64,000 bases of DNA, taken from NCBI GenBank assembly GCA_039794565.1, contig JAUQVX010000001.1:62001-126000 (forward strand), in the 5' to 3' direction. The position numbers and the translations under genes were made by a program. Source of the stretch: Gloeomargarita sp. SRBZ-1_bins_9 (GTDB lineage: Bacteria > Cyanobacteriota > Cyanobacteriia > Gloeomargaritales > Gloeomargaritaceae). The notes below the pieces were generated by a model. The model made no database searches and was not told the origin of the DNA. It saw only the letters and a program-made list of their open reading frames with translations. This document shows, piece after piece, positions 34,770-44,091 of the stretch. Within the stretch, counting starts at the first letter, position 1; every line of letters begins with the position of its first letter.

Positions 34770-35838
34770 GGCGGGTTACACCTTGCCGGTGTTTGCCTGT
34801 GCCAGCGCGGTGGCGGCTTTGCACTTCCTACGCACCCAGGAGGTGCTTGACCAGGTGGAGTTGGATTTGCTCAACCCCCCAACCAAGGCGACGGTTCCCA
34901 TTGAGCAGGTGGTGCCCTTGTCCACCGGGGCGGTGCTGGCCATGACCCGCTCCCAGCCGGGGGATAATTTGGACCTGACCCGCGATACGCCGGTTTGGGC
35001 GCTGGTGTCCTGGGGGGAGCCGTCGGCAGAACCCTTGACCCTGGTGGGGGGTTATGGGGTGGGGTGGCATCGGGAAACGGGACAGGCCGCCATTTATCGC
35101 TATGCCCGCCAGCTTTTGGCCCATCACCTGACCAGCGAACGACCCCTACGGGTGGAAATCATCCTGCCCCAGGGGCGGCGCTTAGCTGAACGAACGTCTA
35201 ACGCGGCCTTTGGGGTGGTGGAGGGGTTGGCGCTATTGGGCACCAGCGGGATAGCCCATCCAGTGAGTGCGCCGGAACAGCTGGAACAGTTTCGGGAGGA
35301 GTTGCGCCGCAAAGCTCCCCAGGGCGACCTGGTGTTTTGTGTGGGGGAAAACGGGTTGGATTTGGCGCGCGCCTGGGGGGTTCCCGAATCCGTCTTGGTG
35401 AAAACGGGGAATTGGTTGGGACCACTGTTGGTGGAGGCGGCGTGGCTCGGGCTGCGGAGCGTCACTTTGCTGGGCTATTACGGGAAGGTGATCAAATTGG
35501 CGGGGGGGATTTTTCACACCCATCACCATGTGGCGGACGGGCGCTTGGAAATCCTGGTGGCCTGTGGGGTGCGGGTGGGGTTGCCCCTGCCGGTGTTGCA
35601 AAAGCTGCTCGACCAACCGACGGTGGAGGCGGCCATGCAGTACTTGCACCAGGTGCAGCCCCTGCAGGTGCGACCCCTGTACGACCTGATCCTGGACCAC
35701 ATCCGGCACCGCACCCGGCAGTATCTCCAGGCCCACGGCGGTCAACCCCTGGAATTGGAGGTGATGTTGTTCAATCGGGAGCGGCAGATGGTCGCCCAAA
35801 CCCCCGGCGCTCAACGCTGGTTGCCGTCCCTGCGCTAA
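34762..35838 (+). CDS. cbiD: Cobalt-precorrin-5B C1-methyltransferase
   Basis: 358 residues with the CbiD hallmark GRRLAERTSNAAFGVVEGLA (split here: RRLAERTSNAAFG and VVEGLALLGTSG), GYYGKVIKLAGGIFHTHHHVADG and a Ser/Ala-rich N-terminus. The enzyme methylates C1 during anaerobic-type corrin ring synthesis. The N-terminal GxTTGxCAAAA-type pattern is altered to YTLPVFACASAVAAL, a modest oddity. Overlap with bioF by 8 bases implies coupling of a biotin and a cobalamin gene. Confidence 0.9.
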   Translation: MAKAGYTLPVFACASAVAALHFLRTQEVLDQVELDLLNPPTKATVPIEQVVPLSTGAVLAMTRSQPGDNLDLTRDTPVWALVSWGEPSAEPLTLVGGYGVGWHRETGQAAIYRYARQLLAHHLTSERPLRVEIILPQGRRLAERTSNAAFGVVEGLALLGTSGIAHPVSAPEQLEQFREELRRKAPQGDLVFCVGENGLDLARAWGVPESVLVKTGNWLGPLLVEAAWLGLRSVTLLGYYGKVIKLAGGIFHTHHHVADGRLEILVACGVRVGLPLPVLQKLLDQPTVEAAMQYLHQVQPLQVRPLYDLILDHIRHRTRQYLQAHGGQPLELEVMLFNRERQMVAQTPGAQRWLPSLR

Positions 35839-35868
35839 GATGCTGATGACGAGCACGGAGCGCCATCC

Positions 35869-36348
35869 ATGACCAAGACCGTTGCCCAGGCGATGACCCC
35901 CGACCCGGTGGTGGTCTATCCCCGGACACCCATTGAGGAGGCGATTCAAATCCTGGCGGAGCGGGGGTTTAGCGGTTTACCAGTGGTCAATGAGCGGCAT
36001 CAGTTGGTGGGGGTGTTATCCACGCTGGATATTCTTCACCGGCAAGAGGGTTTGCGTCCGCCTTTATATTTCTGGTTCATGGATGCGGTGATCTGGCTGG
36101 AAAACCCGCACCATTACCGGCAGGAATTGCACAAGGTGCTCGGACCGACCGTAGCCGATGTCATGACTCCCCATCCCATCAGCATTCATCCCGAGGCATC
36201 CTTGACCGTTGCCGCCCACAAAATGCACCAGCACAACGTGCGGCGCTTGCCGGTGGTGAATTCAGAAAACCGGGTGGTGGGCATTTTGACCCGGGGGGAT
36301 ATTGTACGGGCGTTGGCGGAGGACATGGCCCAACCGACGGAATCCTAG
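35869..36348 (+). CDS. Tandem CBS-domain protein
   Basis: 159 residues made of two CBS motifs (about 1-58 and 95-155), each with the usual start (VAQAMTPDPVVVYPRTPI; VADVMTPHPISIHPEASL) and end (FSGLPVVNERHQLVGVLS; VRRLPVVNSENRVVGILTRG). CBS pairs bind adenosine nucleotides and gate partner proteins. Between them, YFWFMDAVIWLENPHHYRQE resembles the insertion seen in plastid and cyanobacterial CBSX-type proteins, which regulate thioredoxins. Follows cbiD by 30 bases. Confidence 0.87.
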   Translation: MTKTVAQAMTPDPVVVYPRTPIEEAIQILAERGFSGLPVVNERHQLVGVLSTLDILHRQEGLRPPLYFWFMDAVIWLENPHHYRQELHKVLGPTVADVMTPHPISIHPEASLTVAAHKMHQHNVRRLPVVNSENRVVGILTRGDIVRALAEDMAQPTES

Positions 36349-36473
36349 GGGACTAGACGACCTATTCATCCTAACCCACAAGCCAATCAGCCGGTATTGT
36401 TGCCGGGGAAAGGGTCGCGTTTGAGGTGCAGCGCGCTATACTATCGGCTTAACAGTGGGTGGGGGTGCGTGCC

Positions 36474-38303
36474 ATGTGCGGCATTGTGGGGTATGTGGGG
36501 TTGCAACCGGCCTTGGGGATTCTCATGGAGGGTCTGCGCCGCCTGGAATACCGGGGCTACGACTCGGCGGGCATCGCTTGGCTCGGCGACGGCGAAATTC
36601 ACGTACTGCGGGCGGCCGGGAAATTGCACAACCTACAAGCGCAACTGCCTTCGGTGTCAGCCCATGTCGGCATTGGCCATACCCGCTGGGCCACCCACGG
36701 CAAACCGGAGGAGCGCAACGCCCATCCCCACACCGATAACCACCGGCGGGTGGCTGTGGTACAAAACGGCATTATCGAGAACTACCGCGTCCTGCGGGAG
36801 GAACTGACGGCCCAGGGGTGCCTATTCACCTCGGATACGGATACGGAGGTGATTCCCCATCTAGTGGGCTGTTACCTGCGCCAGGGTCACTCCTTTTTGG
36901 AGGCGATGCGGTTGACCGTGTCCCGTTTACAGGGGGCCTTTGCCATTGCCGCCATCAGCGCCGATGCCCCCGATGAAATTGTCCTAGCTCGCCAGCAAGC
37001 GCCCCTGGTGGTGGGTTTAGGGCAGGGGGAATTTTTTTGCGCGTCGGATACGGCGGCGTTGATCAGCCATACCCAGGCGTTTTTGCCCCTGGAAAACGGG
37101 GAACTGGCCCGCCTGACGCCTTTGGGGGTAGAAGTTTATACCTTCGCTGGGCAACGAGTGCAGCGTTATCCCCAGCGGTTGACCTGGAGTCCCCTGGCGG
37201 TGGAAAAGGGCGGCTTCAAGCACTACATGCTCAAGGAAATCCACGAGCAGCCAGCCGTGTTGCGCCAGGGGTTGGAGTCCCACTTACTGGAGGGGAACAT
37301 TGCGCTAGGGCCAGTGCAGGAGTTATACGGGCAGGTGGAGCAAATTCACATTGTCGCCTGCGGCACCAGTTGGCACGCCAGTCTGGTGGGGAAATATCTG
37401 CTAGAGCAGGTCGCGCAGATACCCACCCATGTGTACTATGCCTCCGAATTTCGCTATGCTCCGCCCCCCTACACGCCCCGTACCCTGACCATCGGTGTTA
37501 CCCAATCGGGAGAAACGGCGGACACCCTAGCGGCCCTTTCGTTGGTTGCCGGTCGCACCCTGACCGGTACGCCCTGGTTGCTGGGGATTACCAACCGGCC
37601 TGATAGCACCCTGGGGCGATTGGTGCCCTATTTGATTGACACCCGGGCAGGGATTGAGATTGGAGTGGCGGCCACCAAAACCTTTTCCGCGCAAATACTG
37701 GCGTTTTACCTACTGGCGCTGGACATGGCCCACCAGCGGGGTTTGATGGATCAGGACAAGCAAGAACTGTATCTTACCAACTTACAGCAAATCCCCAACC
37801 ATGTGGAGTGGATATTAGAGAGCCAGATGCCGGTGATTGAGCAGGTAGCGCATCAATTTCAGGACGTGCAACATGTGATTTATTTGGGGCGGGGGATCAA
37901 TTTTCCCATTGCGTTAGAAGGGGCATTGAAATTGAAAGAAATCAGCTATATTCATGCCGAGGGCTATCCCGCCGGCGAAATGAAACACGGTCCCATTGCT
38001 CTGTTAGATAGGAATGTACCGGTGGTGGCGATTGCCATGCCCGGGAGCGTTTATGAAAAGACGATTAGTAATGTGCAGGAGGCCCGAGCGCGGGAAGCGC
38101 AAATTATCGGTGTGGGCACCGCTGCCAACCTGGAGATTCCCGATCTGTTTCAGGTCAATCTGACCGTTCCCAATGTGCCGGAGTTGCTCTCACCGTTTGT
38201 CACCGTTGTCCCGCTGCAACTTCTGGCCTATACCATTGCGGCTCAGAAGGGCTTAGATGTGGACCAACCCCGCAACCTGGCCAAGTCCGTGACGGTGGAA
38301 TAA
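36474..38303 (+). CDS. glmS: Glutamine-fructose-6-phosphate aminotransferase (isomerising)
   Basis: 609 residues. The mature N-terminal cysteine nucleophile follows the initiator Met in MCGIVGYVG, the class II glutamine amidotransferase start, which fixes the start at 36474. Two SIS isomerase domains follow (HIVACGTSWHASLVGKYLLE; VIYLGRGINFPIALEGALKL), and the protein ends in QPRNLAKSVTVE. It makes glucosamine-6-phosphate for peptidoglycan and lipid A. The lipid A gene lpxD lies convergent just downstream. A TATACT in the leader may be its -10. No glmS ribozyme is apparent in the 125-base leader. Confidence 0.96.
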   Translation: MCGIVGYVGLQPALGILMEGLRRLEYRGYDSAGIAWLGDGEIHVLRAAGKLHNLQAQLPSVSAHVGIGHTRWATHGKPEERNAHPHTDNHRRVAVVQNGIIENYRVLREELTAQGCLFTSDTDTEVIPHLVGCYLRQGHSFLEAMRLTVSRLQGAFAIAAISADAPDEIVLARQQAPLVVGLGQGEFFCASDTAALISHTQAFLPLENGELARLTPLGVEVYTFAGQRVQRYPQRLTWSPLAVEKGGFKHYMLKEIHEQPAVLRQGLESHLLEGNIALGPVQELYGQVEQIHIVACGTSWHASLVGKYLLEQVAQIPTHVYYASEFRYAPPPYTPRTLTIGVTQSGETADTLAALSLVAGRTLTGTPWLLGITNRPDSTLGRLVPYLIDTRAGIEIGVAATKTFSAQILAFYLLALDMAHQRGLMDQDKQELYLTNLQQIPNHVEWILESQMPVIEQVAHQFQDVQHVIYLGRGINFPIALEGALKLKEISYIHAEGYPAGEMKHGPIALLDRNVPVVAIAMPGSVYEKTISNVQEARAREAQIIGVGTAANLEIPDLFQVNLTVPNVPELLSPFVTVVPLQLLAYTIAAQKGLDVDQPRNLAKSVTVE

Positions 38304-38557
38304 GCGGAATAATCATTTTGTTGTTTCCACAGACTTCCGTAGCAAGTGGGGACAGACAGCGGGAGCGTTTGACGCGTCAGCGCCAGTTGTCAGCGATTGG
38401 AGATTTGTACTGCTTTTGTAGTGGACGCAAATCTTTACACATTGACGCGCCGGTGACCCATCAAACAGGGGTGATGGACTACGGCCCCATGCTTAAACCC
38501 AGTCAGCGTTGCTGGCAGAGGGTTAACTTTTTCGGGAAACAACTGGCAAGAAACGAG
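38304..38557. other. 254-base convergent spacer between glmS and lpxD
   Basis: No convincing gene. It contains GACGCGTC (38371-38378), an imperfect hairpin with arms AGATTTG (38401-38407) and CAAATCT (38428-38434), and a second GACGCG block at 38443-38448. Neither strand shows a classical terminator T-run after the hairpin. It is unusually long for this compact window. Confidence 0.35.
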
Positions 38558-39583
38558 CTATCCCTTCATTTCCCGTTTCAGCTGCCGCCAGGTCTGATAG
38601 ATGTCGGGTAACCGCTGGACCACGGCCATGGCCTTGCGCCACAGGGGCAACGGAATCGCCGGATAACCCGCGACGGCACTCCCTGCCGGTACATCCTGAT
38701 GCAAACCGCTTTTGGCTGCCACCTGCGCCCGTTCCCCCACCCGCAGTTGGTTGGCCGCCCCCACCTGTCCCCCCAACACCACCCAGTCCTCCAGGATGAC
38801 GCCGCCAGCTAAGCCTACTTGGGCTGCCAGGGCACAGTGCTTCCCCAGCCGGCACCCATGGCCGATGTGCACCAAATTATCCAGCTTGCTTCCCTGGCCA
38901 ATGCGAGTTTCGCCGACAGCAGGCCGGTCAATGCAGGTGTTAGCGCCGATTTCCACCCCCGCTTCAATCACCACCCGTCCCGACTGGTGCATCTTTACCC
39001 ACCCGGCAGGCGTCGGCACAAACCCAAAGCCATCGCTGCCAATGACCGCCCCGCTGTGGATGATGCAATCCGGCCCAATTTCCGTGCGCTCATACACGGT
39101 GCAGTTGGCGTATAGGATACTGCGGGCGCCGATGCGCACCTGGGGTCCCACCACCACCCCCGGCCCGATTTGCACGTCTTCCTCCACCACCGCTCCTGCC
39201 TGGATCACCGCCTGGGGACCTACCCGGACACCTGGGGCCAGTTGCGCCGTCGGGTCAATCACCGCCGTGGGATGGATACCCGGGGGCAAAGACGCCGGTT
39301 GGTAAAAACAACTAATGGTCCGGGCGAAGGCCAAACGTGGGTCAGGCACGGCTACCCAGGCCAACCCCCGCTGTTCCGCAATAGCCTGCAATTCTGGGTC
39401 TAGGGGCAAAATAACAGCTGATGCCTGGGTCTGTTGCAGTTGAGGTAACCAGCGCCGGTCCTCCACAAAGGTCAATTCCCCGGCTTTGGCTTCAGCAACA
39501 CTGGCTATACCCGTAAGGATGGGATTACCACCCCCTTGGGCGCTGCCGGGTAACTGGGCCAGGACATCCTGAAAAGTCAACAT
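38558..39583 (-). CDS. lpxD: UDP-3-O-acylglucosamine N-acyltransferase
   Basis: 341-residue lipid A enzyme that transfers a hydroxyacyl chain to UDP-3-O-acyl-glucosamine. An N-terminal uridine-binding domain (about 1-100, with GELTFVEDRRW) leads into a left-handed beta-helix of hexapeptide repeats (GIHPTAVIDPTAQLAPGVRV onwards). GSDGFGFVPTPAGWVKMHQ and NLVHIGHGCRLG hold the conserved catalytic region. Most cyanobacteria carry lpx genes even when typical lipid A is reduced. It is 17 bases behind the ftn2 stop, so the two are probably co-transcribed. Confidence 0.93.
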   Translation of the reverse strand: MLTFQDVLAQLPGSAQGGGNPILTGIASVAEAKAGELTFVEDRRWLPQLQQTQASAVILPLDPELQAIAEQRGLAWVAVPDPRLAFARTISCFYQPASLPPGIHPTAVIDPTAQLAPGVRVGPQAVIQAGAVVEEDVQIGPGVVVGPQVRIGARSILYANCTVYERTEIGPDCIIHSGAVIGSDGFGFVPTPAGWVKMHQSGRVVIEAGVEIGANTCIDRPAVGETRIGQGSKLDNLVHIGHGCRLGKHCALAAQVGLAGGVILEDWVVLGGQVGAANQLRVGERAQVAAKSGLHQDVPAGSAVAGYPAIPLPLWRKAMAVVQRLPDIYQTWRQLKREMKG

Positions 39584-39600
39584 GTTTTGTATCTTAGCGT

Positions 39601-41367
39601 TCAGCGCAGCAGGGAAATGCGGCGAATGCGCCAGCCAGAGTCCCCTTTGACCAACTCGTAACGGGCGCGATAGGTGCTGCGGCCCATGTCCTGCCCTTGC
39701 ACCTGCACCTGGTCTTCGATCCGTGCCTCCACGACCATTTCCTTCGGTTTGCCCATCTGCAGGTGCTCGATTTCCAGCCGTTTGAGAGTGTGGGTTTCCA
39801 CAATGCCTTCTGCTTGCAGTTGCTGCGCCCGTTGCCGCCACTGGCTTAAGGCCGGGTCCATCAGGATATGGCCAAGCTGGTCAATCGCCCGTTGCGCCCC
39901 CAACGCCTGGGCCTTGATGCGCTGCCAGGTGGTCAAGGTTTCTAATGCCGCTGCTCGTAGGTCCACCGTGGGCGGCGTAGGACGCGGATGCGGGGTAGGT
40001 ATGGGCACCGGCGGTTGCTCGAGCGTAATGAGTAATCGGGGCGGTTGGGACGCACGCAGCCACCACACCAGACCCACCGCCGTGGTCACCGCCACCACAC
40101 CACTGGTAACCAGCCAAGGGGACTGCCGGGACCGAGGCCGGGAACGGAAAGGGCTGCTGGCTAAGGAGGGGGTAGGAGGCGGCGCAGTTGTTGCGGGAGT
40201 TTGCCAGCACTCTAGCACTGCTGTCACCTGGGGGTCATCAAAGTAACGCTGGATAGCGAGCGCTGCCGCCGTTACTCCCCGAGCAAAAGGGAGAATTTCC
40301 CGGTGGAGCCAGCGCTGGGCATAGCGGTACAGGGCAACCAGCTCGTCGGGAGCTGCCCGGCGCACCTCCTGCACTGGGGGTTCCACGTTCCCACCGGCAA
40401 TGTACTGCTCCCAAAAGGTCAGCGCGGTTTCCGTTTGGCCCAACAGTAGGGTAGTCACGGCCAACTCCAAGGGCACGGGTTGGGTCCGGTGCAGAAACCG
40501 CAGCCAATTTTCTGCCTCCTGTATCCGCTGAGGTTGATGCTGGACCACCCCCAAGCCCAGGGCCGCCTGCGCCGCCAGATAAGCCCCCACCGCTGAAGGT
40601 CGCCGTGCCTCCCGCCCAAAATACTCATACTGCTCCGCCAGGGTCATGTAGGGCCGCAACTGTTGCAGAAACCGAATCCCCTCCTCCACCCCCAGGCCTG
40701 CTGCCGCATCACCCGTGCCTTCGATGCCCCCCCGTTCATCCAACATCTGTTGTAAAAGGGCCAACCCTGCCCGTCGGCCTGGCTCGTCTTCCAACGGCAA
40801 AGCCACCAGTTCCAAAATGCGGTAGGGTCGCAGCCGCGCCAGGTCCACCTGCAACTCCTGCAACAGATGGGGAAACAACCCCCCTGTACGCTGTAACAAT
40901 GCCAAGCCCTGCTCCAGATACACCCCGGCGCGCTGGTAATTCTGTCGCTGCCATTGCTCCCGCCCCAGTTCCAAATAGGCCAACACCATAGTCAGCACCG
41001 TATCGCCGTAAATGCTGGGGGGAATGCCGTTTTGACAAGCCGCCTGACCGGTTTTGAGAATCTGCTCGTACTCCCCCCACTCCAACCACAAGGCCAAGGC
41101 CCCCGGCAATTCCTCCCCCTCCACCCACACCACCGGCGCGACCGGCATCTCCGTATTTTCCCCGGATTGATCCCCTGCCGTGCTCGCCTCTAAGATAATC
41201 CGATAAGCTTGCTCGATGACTCGACGGCGGGCGGCGGTCGCCAGGGGAGAATAGTCAGGCCGTACCGCCGACTGTAATCGCTGAGCCAGCACAGGATGGA
41301 TTTGCTCCACCGCCGTTTGCGCCGGAACACCTAGGACCCGATAGCAATCCAAGGCAACTCGTACCAC
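39601..41367 (-). CDS. ftn2: Cell division protein Ftn2/ZipN (ARC6-type)
   Basis: 588 residues from a GTG start. The N-terminus VALDCYRVLGVPAQ is the degenerate J-like domain of Ftn2/ZipN. A helical, TPR-like region follows (about 100-370). One membrane helix lies near residue 425-445 (SGVVAVTTAVGLVWWL). The C-terminal about 115 residues are the IMS/DUF4101 domain (TTWQRIKAQALGAQRAID through YELVKGDSGWRIRRISLL). The protein anchors FtsZ at the membrane and organises the divisome; plant ARC6 is its descendant. No strong ribosome site precedes the GTG, but family similarity begins right there. Confidence 0.9.
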   Translation of the reverse strand: MVRVALDCYRVLGVPAQTAVEQIHPVLAQRLQSAVRPDYSPLATAARRRVIEQAYRIILEASTAGDQSGENTEMPVAPVVWVEGEELPGALALWLEWGEYEQILKTGQAACQNGIPPSIYGDTVLTMVLAYLELGREQWQRQNYQRAGVYLEQGLALLQRTGGLFPHLLQELQVDLARLRPYRILELVALPLEDEPGRRAGLALLQQMLDERGGIEGTGDAAAGLGVEEGIRFLQQLRPYMTLAEQYEYFGREARRPSAVGAYLAAQAALGLGVVQHQPQRIQEAENWLRFLHRTQPVPLELAVTTLLLGQTETALTFWEQYIAGGNVEPPVQEVRRAAPDELVALYRYAQRWLHREILPFARGVTAAALAIQRYFDDPQVTAVLECWQTPATTAPPPTPSLASSPFRSRPRSRQSPWLVTSGVVAVTTAVGLVWWLRASQPPRLLITLEQPPVPIPTPHPRPTPPTVDLRAAALETLTTWQRIKAQALGAQRAIDQLGHILMDPALSQWRQRAQQLQAEGIVETHTLKRLEIEHLQMGKPKEMVVEARIEDQVQVQGQDMGRSTYRARYELVKGDSGWRIRRISLLR

Positions 41368-41518
41368 CGCCAGCGTTGCTCTCGCCCAGCCCTTGGGGAG
41401 TCTAGCACGACTTTAGAGTAGGTCCTGCTCGTTCAGCAAGTACCAGCATCACACCCGCTCGTTCACAAAAATTAACCACCCGCAACCCCACCAGAGCATA
41501 TTTTTTCGGAATAAACAG

Positions 41519-41524
41519 TATAAT
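41519..41524 (+). promoter_or_regulatory. -10-like TATAAT before the DUF4278 gene
   Basis: A consensus TATAAT lies 58 bases before the DUF4278 ATG in the 215-base divergent spacer behind ftn2. No good -35 is found 17 bases upstream (a T-run sits there), so it may be an extended or activator-dependent promoter. The 9-mer GCTCGTTCA also occurs twice, 30 bases apart (41427 and 41457), upstream of it. Confidence 0.35.
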
Positions 41525-41582
41525 TAGATACAGAAAGACAGCTGTCTGGACAGGAGTTGGGTTGAGCAGGAGGGCAGAGGCC

Positions 41583-41762
41583 ATGCAATACCATTTCCAC
41601 GGTGCGGTGTATGAGCACGACCCGTCGGTGGTGCCGGTGAGCGAAGGGGAAGTCGGTGGAAAATACCGGGGGGCGACCTGGAAAACCCACCGGGTGCAGG
41701 TGCCATTACCCCAGCGGACGCCGCAGCAGTTCCGTTATCGGGGGGCGACCTATTCCCATTAA
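41583..41762 (+). CDS. DUF4278 small protein
   Basis: 59 residues. The pattern YHFHGAVYEHDPSVVPVSEG, GGKYRGATWK and a repeated FRYRGATY at the C-terminus is the DUF4278 signature, a short beta-rich family restricted mostly to cyanobacteria and often induced by stress. The GGAGGGCAGAGGCC stretch before ATG 41583 fixes the start. Confidence 0.85.
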   Translation: MQYHFHGAVYEHDPSVVPVSEGEVGGKYRGATWKTHRVQVPLPQRTPQQFRYRGATYSH

Positions 41763-41848
41763 GCCCATAAGTTCGTAAAGTTTTGCGGAACCCTCGGCTT
41801 TGTACCGGGGGTTTATTTTATGCTGGAAGGTGGCGGGGTTAACTATCT

Positions 41849-42595
41849 ATGCAGACCAAGGAACAGGGCAAACCGCTTCCCCAGGTGCTGGTGGGGCTAG
41901 TGTCTCTATCGGTAGCCTTCGTCATCAGTAGTGTGGTTGCGGCCGAGGCGGTGCAGGGGTTGCAGCGGGGTAACCAGGTGATGCGGGTGACCGGTTCAGC
42001 GCGGCGGGCGATCACATCTGATTACATTGTCTGGCAGTTTCGGGTGGAAAGCCAGGACCCTTCCCTGCAAACGGCTTACCGACAGGTGACGACCTACACC
42101 GAGCGCATCCGGCGTTTTTTGCAACAGGAGGGAGTGCCGGAAGAGGAGGTGGTGTTTGCGGCTTTGGAAAACACCCCCCTCCAGGAGAACATCAACGGGC
42201 GGGACACGGGCCGTATCCTGGCTTACCGGCTGGTGCAGCGGGTGAAGGTGAGTTCGGCAGCGATGGACAAAATTACGGCGCTGGTCAATCGAGCCAATAA
42301 TTTGATTAATGAGGGGATCCCCATCATTGCTGACCCCCCCCAGTACCTCTACAGGGATTTGGCGAAGCTGCGGGTGGAGATGGTGGCGGAGGCGGTGCGG
42401 GATGCCCAAAATCGCGCCCAGAGTATTGCCAGAGCAACGGGCAGCCGCGTGGGCCGAGTCCGTAATGTGGATACGGGGGTGTTTCAAATTACGTCCCGCT
42501 ATTCCACCGAGGTGAGCGATTACGGGATTTACGACACCTCCTCTAAAGAAAAAGACATTACGGCGGTGGTCTCGGTCAGTTTTGGGTTAGATTGA
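41849..42595 (+). CDS. SIMPL (DUF541) domain protein, exported
   Basis: 248 residues. An N-terminal hydrophobic segment (about 10-32, VGLVSLSVAFVISSVVAAEA) acts as signal or anchor. The rest is a SIMPL/DUF541 domain: VTGSARRAITSDYIVWQFRV, RRFLQQEGVPEEEVVF, RLVQRVKVSSAAMDKI and the helix VEMVAEAVRDAQNRAQSIAR. BP26-like members of this family assemble into ring-like oligomers in the periplasm; role unknown. Its TGA overlaps the ATG of the DUF92 gene by one base. Confidence 0.85.
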   Translation: MQTKEQGKPLPQVLVGLVSLSVAFVISSVVAAEAVQGLQRGNQVMRVTGSARRAITSDYIVWQFRVESQDPSLQTAYRQVTTYTERIRRFLQQEGVPEEEVVFAALENTPLQENINGRDTGRILAYRLVQRVKVSSAAMDKITALVNRANNLINEGIPIIADPPQYLYRDLAKLRVEMVAEAVRDAQNRAQSIARATGSRVGRVRNVDTGVFQITSRYSTEVSDYGIYDTSSKEKDITAVVSVSFGLD

Positions 42596-43350
42596 TGCCG
42601 CTGTCTTGGTTGGGGAGCCACGCCTGGGCGCAGGCCGTTCTGTTGAACACGGTGCTGGTTGCCCCCTGGTTGTTCCTGCCGCCGACGGTGTTGACCCGCT
42701 GGGGCTGGGTGCATGCCTGGATGCTGGGGGTGCTGTTGTGGGGGACCTTGAGCTGGCGGGGTTATCTGGTGGTTTTGGTGTATTTTGGGGTGGGGTCGGT
42801 GGTCACCAAGGTCGGCTACGGGCACAAAGCGGCGGCCGGCATCGCGGAAAAACGGGGGGGGGCGCGGGGACCCGAAAATGTTTGGGGTTCAGCGGCGGTC
42901 GGCACCCTGTGTGCCTTGGCTACCCTGGTGTTTCCGGCCTGGAGAGGGCTATGGCAGTTGGGGTTTGTGGGGAGTTTTGCCGCTAAGTTGGCCGACACGG
43001 TTTCTAGTGAAATCGGCAAGGCCTATGGACGCACGACAATTCTGTTGACCACGCTGCAACCGGTGCCCAGGGGAACGGAAGGGGCGGTGAGTTTAGAGGG
43101 AACGCTGGCGGGTCTGGCGGCCGGTCTGGTGATGGCGTTGGTGGGCTATGGCCTGGGTCTGACGGCTGGGGCGGGCGTCCCCATTTGCACCCTGGCGGCC
43201 CTGGTTGCCAACTTGTTGGAAAGCTGGGTGGGGGCGACCTGGCAAACCCGTTACCCCTGGCTGACCAATGAATGGGTAAATGTGCTCAATACCCTGGCGG
43301 CGGCCTTGCTCAGCATGGGGTTGGGGCTGGCCTGGGACAGATTGATGTAA
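42595..43350 (+). CDS. DUF92/TIGR00297 membrane protein, candidate phytyl-phosphate kinase
   Basis: 251 residues with about six membrane helices. GHKAAAGIAEKRGGARGPENVWGSAA (in two parts: GHKAAAGIAEKRGGARGP and ENVWGSAA), FAAKLADTVSSEIGKAYGR and EGAVSLEGTLAGLAAG are typical of TIGR00297, whose plant member VTE6 phosphorylates phytyl phosphate so that phytol from chlorophyll turnover can enter tocopherol or phylloquinone synthesis. It starts inside the preceding TGA (TGATG), and a methyltransferase gene follows 96 bases later. Confidence 0.83.
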   Translation: MPLSWLGSHAWAQAVLLNTVLVAPWLFLPPTVLTRWGWVHAWMLGVLLWGTLSWRGYLVVLVYFGVGSVVTKVGYGHKAAAGIAEKRGGARGPENVWGSAAVGTLCALATLVFPAWRGLWQLGFVGSFAAKLADTVSSEIGKAYGRTTILLTTLQPVPRGTEGAVSLEGTLAGLAAGLVMALVGYGLGLTAGAGVPICTLAALVANLLESWVGATWQTRYPWLTNEWVNVLNTLAAALLSMGLGLAWDRLM

Positions 43351-43446
43351 CCGCGACCTTAGGGCAACCATGGCCTCACCCCTGATAACCCCCTGTATGC
43401 CACAATTGAACAGACCCCGCGAAACTGACCGGTCCCTAGGTTCCCG

Positions 43447-44025
43447 ATGGCCTTCAAATTCCCGGAGACCAATTGGCAAGCCCTATTAAGTCCTGAACGG
43501 GCAACCTGGCAGAGCCTGGATGTCTTTTTCCAGGTGGCCCAACCCCGGGCGCAGGAGGTTTGGGCGGACATAGGTTGTGGGCCAGGCTATTTCACCCTGC
43601 CGTTGGCGGAGCGGGTGCACAAGGTTTATGCCCTCGATAGCTCCCCCTGGATGCTGGAGAGATGCCGCGAACGAGCTGTCGCCCAGGGTTATGGCAATGT
43701 GGAAACGCGCCCATGTGAGGAGACGGCGATCCCCCTGCCCGACAAAAGTGTGGATGTGAGTTTGCTCGCCAACCTGGTGCATGAGTTGCTTCAGCCCCAG
43801 GCGTTTCTGGCTGCGGTGGGCCGCATCACCCGGGCGCGCGTGCATGTGATCGATTGGCATCCGGTTCCCTCCCCGGCGGGTCCTCCCCTGGTCGACCGGC
43901 TACCCAAAGACCAGGTGATCGACCTCCTGACCGGCTTGGGGTTTGTCCTGGTCCAGGATGCCCCCGTTTATCCCTACCACTATTTCCTGACCTTTCGGCC
44001 CCCCGCCAGCGTTACACCCGGTTAA
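43447..44025 (+). CDS. Class I SAM-dependent methyltransferase
   Basis: 192 residues. Motif I VWADIGCGPGYFTLPLAERV and acidic residue in VYALDSSPWMLERC bind SAM; the PCEETAIPLPDKSVDV and LANLVHELLQPQAFL blocks are motif II/III of the UbiE-like Methyltransf_11 group. Substrate unknown. Nearby DUF92 kinase invites a prenyl-lipid role, but this is only context. Confidence 0.8.
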   Translation: MAFKFPETNWQALLSPERATWQSLDVFFQVAQPRAQEVWADIGCGPGYFTLPLAERVHKVYALDSSPWMLERCRERAVAQGYGNVETRPCEETAIPLPDKSVDVSLLANLVHELLQPQAFLAAVGRITRARVHVIDWHPVPSPAGPPLVDRLPKDQVIDLLTGLGFVLVQDAPVYPYHYFLTFRPPASVTPG

Positions 44026-44091
44026 AAAAGGGCCTGGTCTGGGGAGCGGGCAAGGTATAGTAAAACCCAACGACGATGAGCAATTGCCACC

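Noticed and set aside
36349-36473. glmS ribozyme
   Set aside because: The leader is only 125 bases and shows no recognisable ribozyme core.
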